A model generated the notes under the pieces. That model was not told where the DNA came from, did no database searches, and saw only the letters and a list, made by a program, of their open reading frames with translations. The position numbers were made by a program, and so were the translations under genes. Positions 1 to 9,331 of a stretch of DNA of 64,000 nucleotides are shown here, one piece after another. Source of the stretch: Secundilactobacillus malefermentans DSM 5705 = KCTC 3548 (GTDB lineage: Bacteria; Bacillota; Bacilli; Lactobacillales; Lactobacillaceae); the NCBI RefSeq assembly GCF_001436395.1, contig NZ_AZGJ01000002.1:1-64000 (forward strand). The letters run 5' to 3'. How positions within the stretch are numbered: the first letter of the stretch is position 1; each line of letters begins with the position of its first letter.

Positions 1-35
1 AACTTGACAGGGCCTAGTGCACTGAACGGTATTTT

Positions 36-1700
36 TTATTTTATTTTAAATAAGGTTCTTAACCGGCCCACCCGTGACCCCATAACGCGATCGGCTAATC
101 TTGAATGGAGAGCCAAATAAACGTAGACGTAGCCACCAATTGCTGCGGCAATCAGTACCACAATTAAACTAATGACTTTACCACTGCCTAATCCCAACCA
201 GTTAACTAAGATTTCCAAAAGTCTGGTCATTACCCAAGCAACCGCAAACGTTAATAACGAATACAAGAGTACCCTGTTTGTGTCTCGACTAATTGCATGA
301 TAATTTAAGCCAAATTGACGATTCAGTGATCGAATGATGAGATAATTTGCAACGATAAATCCAGCAGCCGTTGCGACTAATGGGCCAAAACTACCCAAAT
401 AGTAAACAGCCGGCACTTGAACAATAAACTTAACAACCGTTCCAACTAGAAAGTATCTGACGGCCCGTTTATTCTGTGAAATTCCCTGCATAATAGCGGA
501 AGTCACCGTAAAAAGTCCTAAAATAATCGAAACGTATGATGAAAATTCCAGAATTTGTGTTGCCAATTGTGCTTGTTGATGGCCGTAAAAAACGGTATTC
601 AACGGCCCCGCAATCGCGGACATTCCTAAGGCGCTCGGCAACATGATGAATTCAAGCATCAAAAAAACGTTTGTAATTTGTCGGCTGATTTCACCGTGAT
701 CTTTTTTGGTATACGCTTCCGACAGTAACGGAACAGCAGTTATTGCCAACGCTGAGGATAAGGAAACTGTAATCATAATCAATTTATTTGAATTAGCAGC
801 GAACATGGCAAATAAATCATTTAAATAAACTTGCGAATAATTTGCAGCTAATCTCATAATCCTAAAAAAGGTAAATTGATCAATCAGTTGAAAAATTGTA
901 ATTCCAGCTCCCAAGATAATAAACGGAACCGCCTGCTGTAATATTTCACGGTAAAGCTGCTTTGCTGGAACAATAATTTCGTTGCTACTGTTTCTTACTA
1001 GTTCTTGGAATTCATCACGTCTTCGTAAGTAATAAACGCCAAGAATGAGTAGCCCGGCTACAGCGCCAACAAATGCTGCAAATGTTGATTGAGAAACAGC
1101 AGTTACCCAGCTACCGTGCATGACGCGCATAATAACGAACGCCGTCACTAACATGTAGATAACCCGTGCTAATTGCTCAACAAATTGAGAAATCGCAGAT
1201 GGTGCCATTTGCTGATATCCCTGAAAATAGCCCCTAGTCAGACTCATGGTTGGAATGATCAAGACTGCCCAAGCTAGAGAATGAAGAACCGGAATGACAT
1301 TTTTATCGTCTCCAGCAAATATGGGTGCGCCAAAATAAAGTAACAAGGCACAAACGATTCCCGTTGCAGCAGCCAATACTAGCCCAAGCTTGTAAAGTCG
1401 AACGCCAACCCCATATTCATTTAGTGCATTATAATGTGCAACTTGCTTTGCTATTGCTGATGGGATTCCAGCAATCGCCGCAATTAGAAAGAAACTGTAA
1501 ATATTATAACCCTTTGCAAATAGCGCGTTACCTTGAAAGAAGAGGCTACCAAACCAAATACCCCAAGGAATAATGTAAATTGCACCAAGTATTCGTGATA
1601 GAATGCTTCCCGCTGTCATCCAGGCGGAGCCATTGACCATTTGTCGTTGTGCATCAACAGTTGGTTTGCTGGTAGTGTCTTGATTTGAACTCTCAGACAT
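36..1700 (-). CDS. Polysaccharide/lipid flippase-family membrane protein
   Basis: This is a 554-residue polytopic membrane protein of the MOP exporter superfamily (MurJ/SpoVB/MATE-like polysaccharide transporters). An N-terminal segment (NGSAWMTAGSILSRILGAIY, about residues 23-42) has the family's typical first-helix signature, and roughly 14 hydrophobic segments follow. Members flip undecaprenyl-linked cell-wall precursors across the membrane. Lipid II or a related lipid-linked sugar is the likely substrate, but the sequence alone does not separate MurJ-type from SpoVB-type function. The gene appears monocistronic, with a good promoter 35-63 bases upstream. It starts at ATG after an AGTAGGG SD. 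The family is confident; the substrate is inferred. Confidence 0.85.
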   Translation of the reverse strand: MSESSNQDTTSKPTVDAQRQMVNGSAWMTAGSILSRILGAIYIIPWGIWFGSLFFQGNALFAKGYNIYSFFLIAAIAGIPSAIAKQVAHYNALNEYGVGVRLYKLGLVLAAATGIVCALLLYFGAPIFAGDDKNVIPVLHSLAWAVLIIPTMSLTRGYFQGYQQMAPSAISQFVEQLARVIYMLVTAFVIMRVMHGSWVTAVSQSTFAAFVGAVAGLLILGVYYLRRRDEFQELVRNSSNEIIVPAKQLYREILQQAVPFIILGAGITIFQLIDQFTFFRIMRLAANYSQVYLNDLFAMFAANSNKLIMITVSLSSALAITAVPLLSEAYTKKDHGEISRQITNVFLMLEFIMLPSALGMSAIAGPLNTVFYGHQQAQLATQILEFSSYVSIILGLFTVTSAIMQGISQNKRAVRYFLVGTVVKFIVQVPAVYYLGSFGPLVATAAGFIVANYLIIRSLNRQFGLNYHAISRDTNRVLLYSLLTFAVAWVMTRLLEILVNWLGLGSGKVISLIVVLIAAAIGGYVYVYLALHSRLADRVMGSRVGRLRTLFKIK

Positions 1701-1734
1701 TTTGTACCCTACTTTCTATTAATCAATCTTAACT

Positions 1735-1763
1735 ATTCTAATATGAATTTAAAGACTTAGCAA
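1735..1763 (-). promoter_or_regulatory. Sigma-A-type promoter of the flippase gene
   Basis: On the minus strand TTGCTA is followed after 17 bases by TAGAAT, which lies 35 bases upstream of the flippase ATG. Both hexamers are near consensus and the spacing is ideal. Confidence 0.6.
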
Positions 1764-1861
1764 CGACAATTAGAAAAGCTTAACTAGCTTCTCAAAATCG
1801 AGTCTGCTATCATGGGTGCAATACATATAAAATTAAAAAAGTAAGGTCGGTTTGATTTCAA

Positions 1862-2776
1862 TTGAGACGTAAAATTTGGCTATCCCTATTAATACTAGTT
1901 GTAATTGTGTCGATTGTTCTTGGTATCAACACAATTCATTTAAAAAAAGCGAAACTTAAGAAAACTTATTCCTTCAATTCTACCCCAACGCTCTTTGTTC
2001 ACGGATGGACTGGAAGCTTAAAATCAGAATCACAAATGGTTAAAACTGCTGAAAAAATTGGCGTGGCAAAAACTGAATTAATCATTCATGTTAAGCCCAA
2101 CGGTAAACTTAACTACATCGGACACTATCATCAACACGTCAAAAACCCAATCATTGAAATTGTATTCGATAACAATCGGGCTGGCGAGTTCAAAGATGCC
2201 GCTTGGATTAAATCTGTTATTAAGTCCTTAAAAAATAGGTACCATATCAAGCGATTTAATGCCGTTGGCCATTCAATGGGGAGTTATGCCCTTCTATACT
2301 ATTGCTTGCTGAATGGTAAAAACCCCAACCTTCCCAAGCCCAATAAACTGGTCTTAATTGCAGGTCCATATGACGGCATCATCAATAATCATAAGCTAAA
2401 TCAACCACAAACTGCGCCACTTAGCAATCTTTGGGAAGACAAGCCTAATGAAAATGCACTTTTAGCAAATGGCCGTCCAAAGATTGTTCATCCGGAATAC
2501 CGTCGACTCCTTCGATTGAGAAAAAATATTCCCCGAAATATTCGCGTTTTAAATATCTATGGAAATTTGGAAAACGGCTCTAACTCTGATGGCGTCGTCA
2601 CAATCACGTCGGCAAGATCACTTGGCTTTCTATTACGTGGACGAATTGCGAAATATAAAGAACTAAAAGTCGTTGGCGAAAATGCACAGCATAGCAAATT
2701 ACACAAAAACAACTTTGATGTTAATAGAGGATTAATTTCCTTCCTATGGAAAAAGGAAAAGCTTGAGACCAAATAG
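1862..2776 (+). CDS. DUF915-type alpha/beta hydrolase, membrane-anchored or secreted
   Basis: This 304-residue protein has an N-terminal hydrophobic segment (about residues 5-24) that acts as a signal anchor. An alpha/beta-hydrolase core follows: the strand-turn TPTLFVHGWTGS (oxyanion region, near residue 42), the nucleophile elbow GHSMGS (near residue 136), an acidic region SNSDGVV and a late His (NAQHSKLHK). That arrangement matches the DUF915 group of lactobacillar cell-surface hydrolases, of unknown substrate. It starts at TTG with only a weak AAGGTCGG SD about 11 bases upstream; no better in-frame start is visible. It converges on leuS and shares a terminator with it. The fold is confident, the substrate unknown. 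Confidence 0.8.
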   Translation: MRRKIWLSLLILVVIVSIVLGINTIHLKKAKLKKTYSFNSTPTLFVHGWTGSLKSESQMVKTAEKIGVAKTELIIHVKPNGKLNYIGHYHQHVKNPIIEIVFDNNRAGEFKDAAWIKSVIKSLKNRYHIKRFNAVGHSMGSYALLYYCLLNGKNPNLPKPNKLVLIAGPYDGIINNHKLNQPQTAPLSNLWEDKPNENALLANGRPKIVHPEYRRLLRLRKNIPRNIRVLNIYGNLENGSNSDGVVTITSARSLGFLLRGRIAKYKELKVVGENAQHSKLHKNNFDVNRGLISFLWKKEKLETK

Positions 2777-2791
2777 TCTCAAGCTTTTTTT
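2759..2791. terminator. Bidirectional intrinsic terminator between the hydrolase gene and leuS
   Basis: A perfect 11-bp stem (2759-2769 with 2776-2786) has a 6-base loop, T-run on the plus strand and A-run on the other side. It overlaps the hydrolase stop codon and ends 5 bases from the leuS stop. Confidence 0.9.
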
Positions 2792-2795
2792 GTGG

Positions 2796-5216
2796 TTAAC
2801 CAACCACAATATTCACAATTTTATTTGGAATAACAATCACTTTTCGAACCGTAACATCTTGTAAGTGCATCTTAACATTTTCATCTGCCAAGGCGATCTT
2901 TTCAATTTCATCCTTTGTTGCCTTAGTTGCTACCTTGATATGAGAACGAACTTTTCCGTTAACTTGAACGGCCAGCTCTACTTCATCCACAACTAATTTA
3001 GACTCATCAAACGTAGGCCATTGGGCATACGTGATTGTTTCAGTGTGTCCCAATAGTTGCCATAGCTCTTCAGTAATATGTGGGGCAATTGGCGAAAGCA
3101 TCTTTACCAATCCCTCCATATAGATGATTGGCAAGTTGTCAGCTTTATACGCCTCGTTTACAAAGACCATCATCTGTGAAATGGCAACATTAAACCTTAA
3201 ATTGGTCATATCGTCAGTCACGATTTTAACTGTTTCATTATAAATTTTATCGAGTTTATGATCATTCACCGTTGTTACGCGGTCGCGAAGATGATTATTA
3301 TCATCGATCATAAGTCGCCAAACGCGGTCCAACCATTTATGCGCACCAGAAATTCCCTCAGTACTCCATGGCTTAGAAGCATCCAACGGGCCCATAAACA
3401 TTTCGTAAATACGTAAAGTATCTGCACCATATGCGTTTACAATTTCATCAGGGTTGATGACGTTTCCTTTAGATTTAGACATCTTTTCGTGATTAGTTCC
3501 CAAAATCATTCCTTGGTTAACAAGCTTGTGGAATGGTTCCTTAGTTGGAACAACACCCAAATCATAAAGGACTTTGTGCCAGAATCTCGCGTAAAGTAAA
3601 TGTAAGACGGCGTGCTCGGCACCACCAATATAAAGATCTACCGGTAACCAATACTTTAATTTTTCTGGGTCAGCGACAGCTTTGTCATTATGTGGATCGA
3701 TATAGCGGAGGAAGTACCATGAGCTACCAGCCCATTGTGGCATTGTATTTGTTTCTCGCTTCCCCTTACGGCCATTCTCATCCACAACATTAACCCAGTC
3801 ATCCAAATTAGCTAATGGGCTCTCACCGGTCCCTGAAGGCTCTAATTGATGAGTTGCGGGTAATTTCAACGGTAATTCATCTTCTGGAATTAGTGTTGTT
3901 TCGCCATCCTCCCAATGAATAACAGGAATTGGCTCACCCCAGTATCGTTGTCGAGAGAAAATCCAGTCTCTTAGACGGAAGTTAACCTTTTTCTTACCAA
4001 CATTATGAGACTCTAACCAATCGATTGCCTTTGAAACGGCTTCTTTCTTGCCTAAACCATTCAAAAAGTCGGAGTTTATATGCACACCATCGCCAGTATA
4101 AGCTTCGTTTGCAACATCGCCGCCTTCAATAACTGGAAGAATTGGTAACTCAAATTTCTTGGCAAAATCATAATCTCGTTCATCATGAGCAGGCACGGCC
4201 ATGATTGCACCCGTCCCATATGAGGCAAGTACGTAATCACCAATCCAAATTGGAACTTGTTTGCCATTAATTGGATTAATCCCATACGCACCCGTAAATA
4301 CACCTGATTTATTTTTATTTAAATCAGTTCGTTCAAGATCAGACTTACTTTCAATTTGTTGCTTATAGGCATTCACCGCTTCACGCTGTTCGTCAGTTGT
4401 AATTTCGTCAACTAACTCATGTTCCGGTGCTAAAACCATGTAAGAAGCACCAAATAACGTATCGGGTCTAGTCGTAAAGACCTCAATCTTTTGATCATCA
4501 CTGCCCGCCACATTGAAGAAAACGCTAGCTCCTTCAGAACGGCCAATCCAATTACGTTGTTGTTCTTTAATACTTTCAGGCCAATCCAAATCATCTAGAT
4601 CATCAATCAGTCGGTCAGCATAAGCAGTAATCCGTAAAACCCATTGTCGCATTGGCACTCGGTATACGGGATAACCGCCTCGTTCTGTTTTACCGTCAAT
4701 AACCTCTTCATTAGCAACTACCGTACCGCCCATGAAGTCAGGTGCCCAGTTAACCATAATTTTATCTTCGTATGCTAACCCTTTTTTATAAAGTTGCTCG
4801 AAAATCCATTGCGTCCATTTATAGTACGATGGATCCGTGGTATTAATTTCACGATCCCAATCGTATGAAAAACCAAGTGATTTAATTTGGCGTTTAAATG
4901 TTTTAATATTTTGAGCTGTAAAGTCCTTAGGATTATGCCCAGTTTTGAGCGCATATTGTTCAGCAGGTAATCCAAACGCATCCCAACCCATTGGATGAAG
5001 CACGTTATAGCCTTGCATGCGTTTCATTCGAGAAACAATGTCAGTCGCCGTATAACCTTCAGGGTGACCAACGTGTAATCCTTGACCAGATGGATAAGGA
5101 AACATATCAAGTGCGTAAAACTTCTTTTTTGATGAATCATCATACGTCTTGAAAGTTTTGTTTTCCTTCCAATAGTGTTGCCACTTTCGTTCAATAACCT
5201 CGTGATTATAAGCCAA
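2796..5216 (-). CDS. leuS: Leucyl-tRNA synthetase
   Basis: This cytoplasmic class I aminoacyl-tRNA synthetase (806 residues, a usual bacterial length) charges tRNA-Leu. The HIGH-like motif GLHVGHPEG is near residue 45 and KMSKSKGN is near residue 577. Between them lies the CP1 editing region with a TTRPDTLFG motif, and an anticodon-binding domain ends the protein. The start is TTG, about 11 bases downstream of a GGGAG SD. A leucine T-box leader precedes the gene, so expression should rise when tRNA-Leu is uncharged. It is transcribed alone and converges on the hydrolase gene. Confidence 0.98.
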   Translation of the reverse strand: MAYNHEVIERKWQHYWKENKTFKTYDDSSKKKFYALDMFPYPSGQGLHVGHPEGYTATDIVSRMKRMQGYNVLHPMGWDAFGLPAEQYALKTGHNPKDFTAQNIKTFKRQIKSLGFSYDWDREINTTDPSYYKWTQWIFEQLYKKGLAYEDKIMVNWAPDFMGGTVVANEEVIDGKTERGGYPVYRVPMRQWVLRITAYADRLIDDLDDLDWPESIKEQQRNWIGRSEGASVFFNVAGSDDQKIEVFTTRPDTLFGASYMVLAPEHELVDEITTDEQREAVNAYKQQIESKSDLERTDLNKNKSGVFTGAYGINPINGKQVPIWIGDYVLASYGTGAIMAVPAHDERDYDFAKKFELPILPVIEGGDVANEAYTGDGVHINSDFLNGLGKKEAVSKAIDWLESHNVGKKKVNFRLRDWIFSRQRYWGEPIPVIHWEDGETTLIPEDELPLKLPATHQLEPSGTGESPLANLDDWVNVVDENGRKGKRETNTMPQWAGSSWYFLRYIDPHNDKAVADPEKLKYWLPVDLYIGGAEHAVLHLLYARFWHKVLYDLGVVPTKEPFHKLVNQGMILGTNHEKMSKSKGNVINPDEIVNAYGADTLRIYEMFMGPLDASKPWSTEGISGAHKWLDRVWRLMIDDNNHLRDRVTTVNDHKLDKIYNETVKIVTDDMTNLRFNVAISQMMVFVNEAYKADNLPIIYMEGLVKMLSPIAPHITEELWQLLGHTETITYAQWPTFDESKLVVDEVELAVQVNGKVRSHIKVATKATKDEIEKIALADENVKMHLQDVTVRKVIVIPNKIVNIVVG

Positions 5217-5266
5217 ATTTAAACGCTCCCTCTCAAAATAATAAAAATAATTTTTTTAATTTATAC

Positions 5267-5490
5267 AAAAAAAGCCTACAAGAAGTTATCACTCCTTGTA
5301 GGACGAACTAGCCGCGGTACCACCTACGATTCCCAAAAAATGGGCTCTTAAATTCGTAACGCGAACTAAACGTCCTGATCTACTACAATTCAACCAGAAA
5401 TCAATCAAGGTGAGTTCGGTTAATGAATGGGCTAAGTTCACAGCAACCACTTAGTTTCTGAACGCAATCATTTGCCTACTATTCCTCTAA
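5267..5490 (-). ncRNA. T-box riboswitch leader of leuS
   Basis: On the minus strand the leader carries the invariant T-box sequence AGGTGGTACCGCGG (5312-5325). A terminator follows at once: CCTACAAG at 5295-5302 pairs with CTTGTAGG at 5275-5282 and a T-run follows. The alternative antiterminator would use the T-box bases to bind the uncharged tRNA 3' end. Upstream, within the expected stem I region, GAACTCACC offers CTC (5412-5414), a leucine codon, as specifier. The specifier call rests on position and codon identity only, since I did not fold the full stem. Confidence 0.93.
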
Positions 5491-5498
5491 AGATTAAA

Positions 5499-5526
5499 AT
5501 TTTATAAGATGTCCTAATGCTACCAA
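5499..5526 (-). promoter_or_regulatory. Candidate promoter of the leuS T-box transcript
   Basis: On the minus strand TTGGTA (5521-5526) is followed after 16 bases by TAAAAT (5499-5504), just upstream of the leader. The hexamers are moderate matches. Confidence 0.45.
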
Positions 5527-5561
5527 AGCTATCCTCAAAAAGCAAGGTAGCTCAAGATAAT

Positions 5562-5590
5562 TTGGCACTTTCTTCGTGCTATACTATGAC
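5562..5590 (+). promoter_or_regulatory. Candidate promoter of the PAP2 phosphatase gene
   Basis: TTGGCA (5562-5567), a 17-base spacer and TATGAC (5585-5590) end 25 bases before the SD-supported TTG start. Confidence 0.45.
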
Positions 5591-5615
5591 TAGTTTATGA
5601 ATGGGAGGACTCCTT

Positions 5616-6272
5616 TTGCAATCAAACTCACTAACAACTGAATGGAAAGTTTCCGGTATTCGCTGGTTGTTCGCCATCATTTCATTATTATTGTTCTGCA
5701 TCATAGCGGTGGCCGTCAGTAAGCATCAATATTGGATTTCAGTCTTTGACTCTTGGATTATTAATCATGTGCGAGCACCTGAATTTAACTCGTATAAGCA
5801 ACTAGGCATTTTTGTGACTAAAACTGGTAACCAGACCCCAGCTGGTATTCTGACGTTTGCGATCGTCGTCATTGCGTCAATTTTTAAAAACTACCGGTAC
5901 GCCACTTTTTTGCTTGTTAATGTTTTACTGTTGGGCGGCCTGGGAAATTCGATTATCAAAGAAATCGTAAAACGACCACGTCCGGATGAAAATCCTTTTT
6001 TACATTTAACTTCATACAGTTTTCCAAGCGGCCATTCAATCACTGCAATGTTAACCTTTGGAACCCTTATCCTACTGATTCGCCATTTGATAAGGTCAAA
6101 GAAAATTCAAATTCCGCTTATCTTCGTCCTATGCATATGGATACTCATCATTGGAATGAGCCGAATTTATGTTGGCGTTCACTATCCAAGTGATGTATTG
6201 GCCGGATTCTTACTGGGTTACTTTTTTTTAACCCTTTCTCAAACTTTTTTCTATGGTATCAAATGGAAATAA
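5616..6272 (+). CDS. PAP2-family membrane phosphatase
   Basis: This 218-residue membrane protein has about six hydrophobic segments and the three PAP2 phosphatase signatures: KRPRPDENP, SFPSGHS and SRIYVGVHYPSDVLAG. The last two carry the catalytic histidines. Family members dephosphorylate undecaprenyl pyrophosphate, phosphatidic acid or phosphatidylglycerol phosphate at the outer membrane face. A BcrC-like role in recycling the wall carrier lipid is plausible but not proven. I place the start at TTG 5616 because GGGAGGA lies 6-7 bases upstream; the earlier in-frame ATG at 5601 overlaps that SD and has none of its own. Confidence 0.9.
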   Translation: MQSNSLTTEWKVSGIRWLFAIISLLLFCIIAVAVSKHQYWISVFDSWIINHVRAPEFNSYKQLGIFVTKTGNQTPAGILTFAIVVIASIFKNYRYATFLLVNVLLLGGLGNSIIKEIVKRPRPDENPFLHLTSYSFPSGHSITAMLTFGTLILLIRHLIRSKKIQIPLIFVLCIWILIIGMSRIYVGVHYPSDVLAGFLLGYFFLTLSQTFFYGIKWK

Positions 6273-6329
6273 TAAAATTTGAATTTTACCAAGTTTCACG
6301 CTAATTAAGGATTACTAATCAGACAAAGC

Positions 6330-6368
6330 AAAAGGCTTAGCACATTTTACAATATGCCAAGCCTTTTT
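6330..6368. terminator. Terminator between the PAP2 gene and the drug exporter
   Basis: Stem AAAGGCTT (6331-6338) pairs with AAGCCTTT (6359-6366), with partial pairing inside the loop, and TTTTT follows on the plus strand. It may serve both convergent genes. Confidence 0.75.
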
Positions 6369-6372
6369 ATGT

Positions 6373-7845
6373 CTACTCTAACTTATCTTGCTTTATTTCT
6401 GGTCGATCAAACCAGTTGGTTACAAATGCAATCAGAATCAAACAAACTCCCAAAATAAAGACATAATGAATTCCTTGATACAAAATATGTCGTAGAATTG
6501 GTAAAAGTTTTTCCTGAAGATCTGTTGCAGTTTTAGGATTAATTAACTTATTCATCATTGACATGGATGTCGATTGATGCGAATTAACGCCCTTCGCCAT
6601 GGTCACATTCAACACAATTCCAAATACGGAAACCATCAGCGTTTGTCCAAGTGTTCGACTAAGCGTATTTAATGAAGTTGCGATTCCAATGTCCTTGGCG
6701 GAAACTTCATTTTGAACAGTAACCGTTGTTGTTGTAATCGTAATTCCAAACCCAGTTCCGCAAATTGCGGCGACTAAGTAGAACCAGCCAAATCCTGTTG
6801 AATATGGAAAGAGCGCAAAAATAGCAGATCCAATTAAAATAATCGTCAGACTAATCATCACCACTCGTTTGGGGGTCAAACTCAATAACAGTTTTCCTGC
6901 AATAAAGGACCCCACCATCCACATAATTGAGCTAGGCGCTAAAGCAAATCCGGCAATCGTAGCTGGCAAACCTTTGATTCCCTGAGCCCACATTGGAATG
7001 TAAACATCAAAACCAATAAGATAACCACTAATCAGCGCCGCAACCAAATTTTGAGTGACAAATGTTCTGTCCTTAAATAGTTCAAGAGGAATGATCGGAT
7101 AGCTAACTCGTTTCTCTCGACGAATAAATAAATAGCCAGTTATAATTGCTAACACAAAAGTCCCGACCACCATGAACCAGTTTATGGTCGTTTCACTGAG
7201 CATTTGAAAAATATACATAATTGCTAACAAGGTAACTGATAGCCATAAACTCCCTTGATAATCCATCTTTGTTTTTCGAGGGACAAAGGTTTCGTGATGA
7301 AAAATAATAATTAATGCAATGACAATAATGCCAATTGGAACGTTGATAAAGAAAATCCAGTGCCACGTTAACTGATCAACAATGAACCCTCCAATTAACG
7401 GCGCTACAATAGATGCAATTCCCCATGAGGCTCCGTTAAAGCCAAGAACTTTGGCGCGCTTTTCGAATGGATAAATATCAGCAATAATCGTAAACGTCAC
7501 TGGCATAATAGCACCAGCACCTATCCCTTGTACTGCCCGCCACATAATAAGCGTTCCCATGCTTTCAGATAAACCGGAGAGAGTTGACCCTATGATAAAT
7601 ACTGAGAGCCCAAAGACCAACACTTTTTTCCGCCCAATTGTATCTGAGAGTTTTCCGTATATCGGTGTAGCAATTGCGTTTGTCAGTAGATAGATAGAGA
7701 AAATCCAGTTCATGATTGAAACACCATGCAAATCACCAACAATCGTTGGCATTGCGGTTGAAACAATGGTCCCCTCAATTGCAGACATGAATGAAGCCAC
7801 AAAAACGGCAATTGTCACAATGACGACATTACTCTTCTTTTCCAA
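6373..7845 (-). CDS. MFS drug-export permease, DHA2 (EmrB/QacA) family
   Basis: This is a 490-residue proton-coupled multidrug exporter of the 14-helix DHA2 family. Visible signatures include the motif A-like loop GKLSDTIGRKKVLVFG after the second helix, the motif C-like stretch GASWGIASIVAPLIGG in helix 5 and the N-terminal IVSTAMPTIVGDL. The substrate cannot be read from sequence. The start is set at TTG 7845 because GGAGGTG lies 6-7 bases upstream; an in-frame ATG at 7887 would run through that SD and sits inside the metK terminator. No adjacent TetR or MarR regulator is present. Confidence 0.92.
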   Translation of the reverse strand: MEKKSNVVIVTIAVFVASFMSAIEGTIVSTAMPTIVGDLHGVSIMNWIFSIYLLTNAIATPIYGKLSDTIGRKKVLVFGLSVFIIGSTLSGLSESMGTLIMWRAVQGIGAGAIMPVTFTIIADIYPFEKRAKVLGFNGASWGIASIVAPLIGGFIVDQLTWHWIFFINVPIGIIVIALIIIFHHETFVPRKTKMDYQGSLWLSVTLLAIMYIFQMLSETTINWFMVVGTFVLAIITGYLFIRREKRVSYPIIPLELFKDRTFVTQNLVAALISGYLIGFDVYIPMWAQGIKGLPATIAGFALAPSSIMWMVGSFIAGKLLLSLTPKRVVMISLTIILIGSAIFALFPYSTGFGWFYLVAAICGTGFGITITTTTVTVQNEVSAKDIGIATSLNTLSRTLGQTLMVSVFGIVLNVTMAKGVNSHQSTSMSMMNKLINPKTATDLQEKLLPILRHILYQGIHYVFILGVCLILIAFVTNWFDRPEIKQDKLE

Positions 7846-7872
7846 AATTTCACCTCCGTGTTTCATCTCAAT

Positions 7873-7915
7873 AAAAAACAGTGACAATTTTGTCAGAAAA
7901 CAAAATTTATCGCTG
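7873..7915 (-). terminator. Intrinsic terminator of metK
   Basis: On the minus strand just after the metK stop, AATTTTGT and ACAAAATT (7900-7907 and 7886-7893) form an 8-bp stem. It is extended by GA/TC and CAG/CTG pairs across small internal loops, and TTTTTT follows. It lies upstream of the exporter's SD. Confidence 0.75.
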
Positions 7916-7922
7916 TCCTTTT

Positions 7923-9116
7923 TTAGTTTCTATCGAAAAACTTCTTTAATTCATCAACCTTATCCAAATGTTCCCAAGGCAAATCAATATCTGTACGGCC
8001 AAAATGACCATATGCAGCAGTTTGCTTATAGATTGGGCGCTTCAAATCAAGCATTTTAATAATTCCTGCTGGACGAAGATCAAAAATTTGACGAATAGCA
8101 CTCGTTAGCTTAACTTCCGAAACGTTTCCAGTTTCAAACGTATTAACAGAAATAGAAACTGGTTGTGCCACACCAATTGCATATGCTAATTGAACTTCAA
8201 CTTGGTGAGCCAATCCTGCAGCAACAATGTTTTTTGCAATGTAGCGAGCAGCATAACTAGCTGAACGGTCTACTTTAGTGGCATCCTTTCCTGAGAAAGC
8301 ACCACCACCATGACGTGCGTAACCGCCGTAGGTATCCACGATGATTTTACGGCCGGTTAGGCCTGCATCACCTTGTGGTCCACCAATCACAAAACGACCA
8401 GTTGGGTTAATGAAAAATTTTGTTTTATCATCAAGTAACTTAGCTGGAATAACAGCTTTAACGACTTGATCGATAACGTCTTTTCGAATTGTGCTTAACT
8501 CAACATCTGGATCATGTTGGGTACTAAGAACAACGGTGTCTACTCTAATTGGTTGATTATCATCATCATACTCAACCGTCACTTCAGCCTTAGCATCTGG
8601 CCGTAAGTAACTGATAACACCATCTTTTCGTAACGCAGCAATTTTTCTCATCAACCGGTGGCTTAATGAAATTGGAAGTGGCATCAGTTCAGGTGTCTCA
8701 TCAATTGCATAACCGAACATCATACCCTGATCTCCGGCACCAATTTGGTCAAGTGGATCCTCATCACCCTTACGAGTCTCCAGAGAATCATCAACTCCTT
8801 GAGCAATATCCGGTGACTGCTCGTCAATCGCAACCATAACGGCACAGTTATCGCCGTCAAAGCCATACCGACCATCTGTGTAACCAATACTCTTAATGGT
8901 TTGACGAACAACATGTTGAATGTCGACATATGCCTTTGTTGAAATTTCACCAAAAACGAGTACGAGACCCGTCGTAACTGAAGTTTCACAGGCAACCCGC
9001 GCATCAGGGTCTTGTTCAAGCATCGCATCTAGGATTGCATCACTGATTTGATCAGCGATTTTATCGGGATGCCCTTCTGATACAGATTCTGAAGTAAATA
9101 AATGTTTTTCTTGCAC
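7923..9116 (-). CDS. metK: S-adenosylmethionine synthetase
   Basis: This 397-residue cytoplasmic enzyme makes S-adenosylmethionine (SAM) from methionine and ATP, a usual length. It begins with the family's [19 protein letters not shown] motif (catalytic His near residue 16). [12 protein letters not shown] is near residue 126 and the P-loop-like [17 protein letters not shown] is near residue 270. The start is GTG, preceded 9 bases upstream by AGGGGG, which is also part of the S-MK box. Translation should therefore be shut off when SAM is abundant. A strong terminator follows, so it is monocistronic. Confidence 0.98.
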   Translation of the reverse strand: MQEKHLFTSESVSEGHPDKIADQISDAILDAMLEQDPDARVACETSVTTGLVLVFGEISTKAYVDIQHVVRQTIKSIGYTDGRYGFDGDNCAVMVAIDEQSPDIAQGVDDSLETRKGDEDPLDQIGAGDQGMMFGYAIDETPELMPLPISLSHRLMRKIAALRKDGVISYLRPDAKAEVTVEYDDDNQPIRVDTVVLSTQHDPDVELSTIRKDVIDQVVKAVIPAKLLDDKTKFFINPTGRFVIGGPQGDAGLTGRKIIVDTYGGYARHGGGAFSGKDATKVDRSASYAARYIAKNIVAAGLAHQVEVQLAYAIGVAQPVSISVNTFETGNVSEVKLTSAIRQIFDLRPAGIIKMLDLKRPIYKQTAAYGHFGRTDIDLPWEHLDKVDELKKFFDRN

Positions 9117-9120
9117 TTTA

Positions 9121-9195
9121 AAATTCCCCCTATGGATTAAATACGGTTACAAGGCTTCTTCACATGAAGTGAATCCTATCGGGAATGGAAAACTC
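9121..9195 (-). ncRNA. S-MK box (SAM-III) riboswitch of metK
   Basis: The metK leader contains the conserved elements of the lactic-acid-bacterial S-MK box on the minus strand: CCCGATAGGATTC (9171-9183), then GCCTTGTAACCG (9144-9155), then AGGGGGGA-like SD sequence (9126-9131) just before the GTG start. In this family SAM binding pairs the SD with the anti-SD and blocks ribosome entry. Element order, spacing and the metK context agree with the known class. Confidence 0.92.
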
Positions 9196-9206
9196 ATAAC
9201 TTTACA

Positions 9207-9235
9207 ATCTTAGCACAATTAATACCCTGATGTAA
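9207..9235 (-). promoter_or_regulatory. Promoter of metK
   Basis: On the minus strand TTACAT (9230-9235) is followed after exactly 17 bases by TAAGAT (9207-9212), placing the start of transcription just ahead of the S-MK box. Confidence 0.6.
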
Positions 9236-9264
9236 CGGCGAATTTTTCTAAACAGGATAATCCT

Positions 9265-9293
9265 TTATCACCAATAAAAAAATGCGTTATAAT
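9265..9293 (+). promoter_or_regulatory. Promoter of the unknown membrane-protein gene
   Basis: TTATCA (9265-9270), a 17-base spacer and a perfect TATAAT (9288-9293) lie 39 bases upstream of the GTG start. Confidence 0.6.
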
Positions 9294-9331
9294 AATGCCT
9301 ATAATTCTAAAAGTTATGGAGTAATTTAATA

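Noticed and set aside
7886-7907. 8-bp inverted repeat as a repressor operator of the MFS exporter
   Set aside because: The stem extends through CAG/CTG and is followed by TTTTTT directly after metK, so a terminator explains it better.
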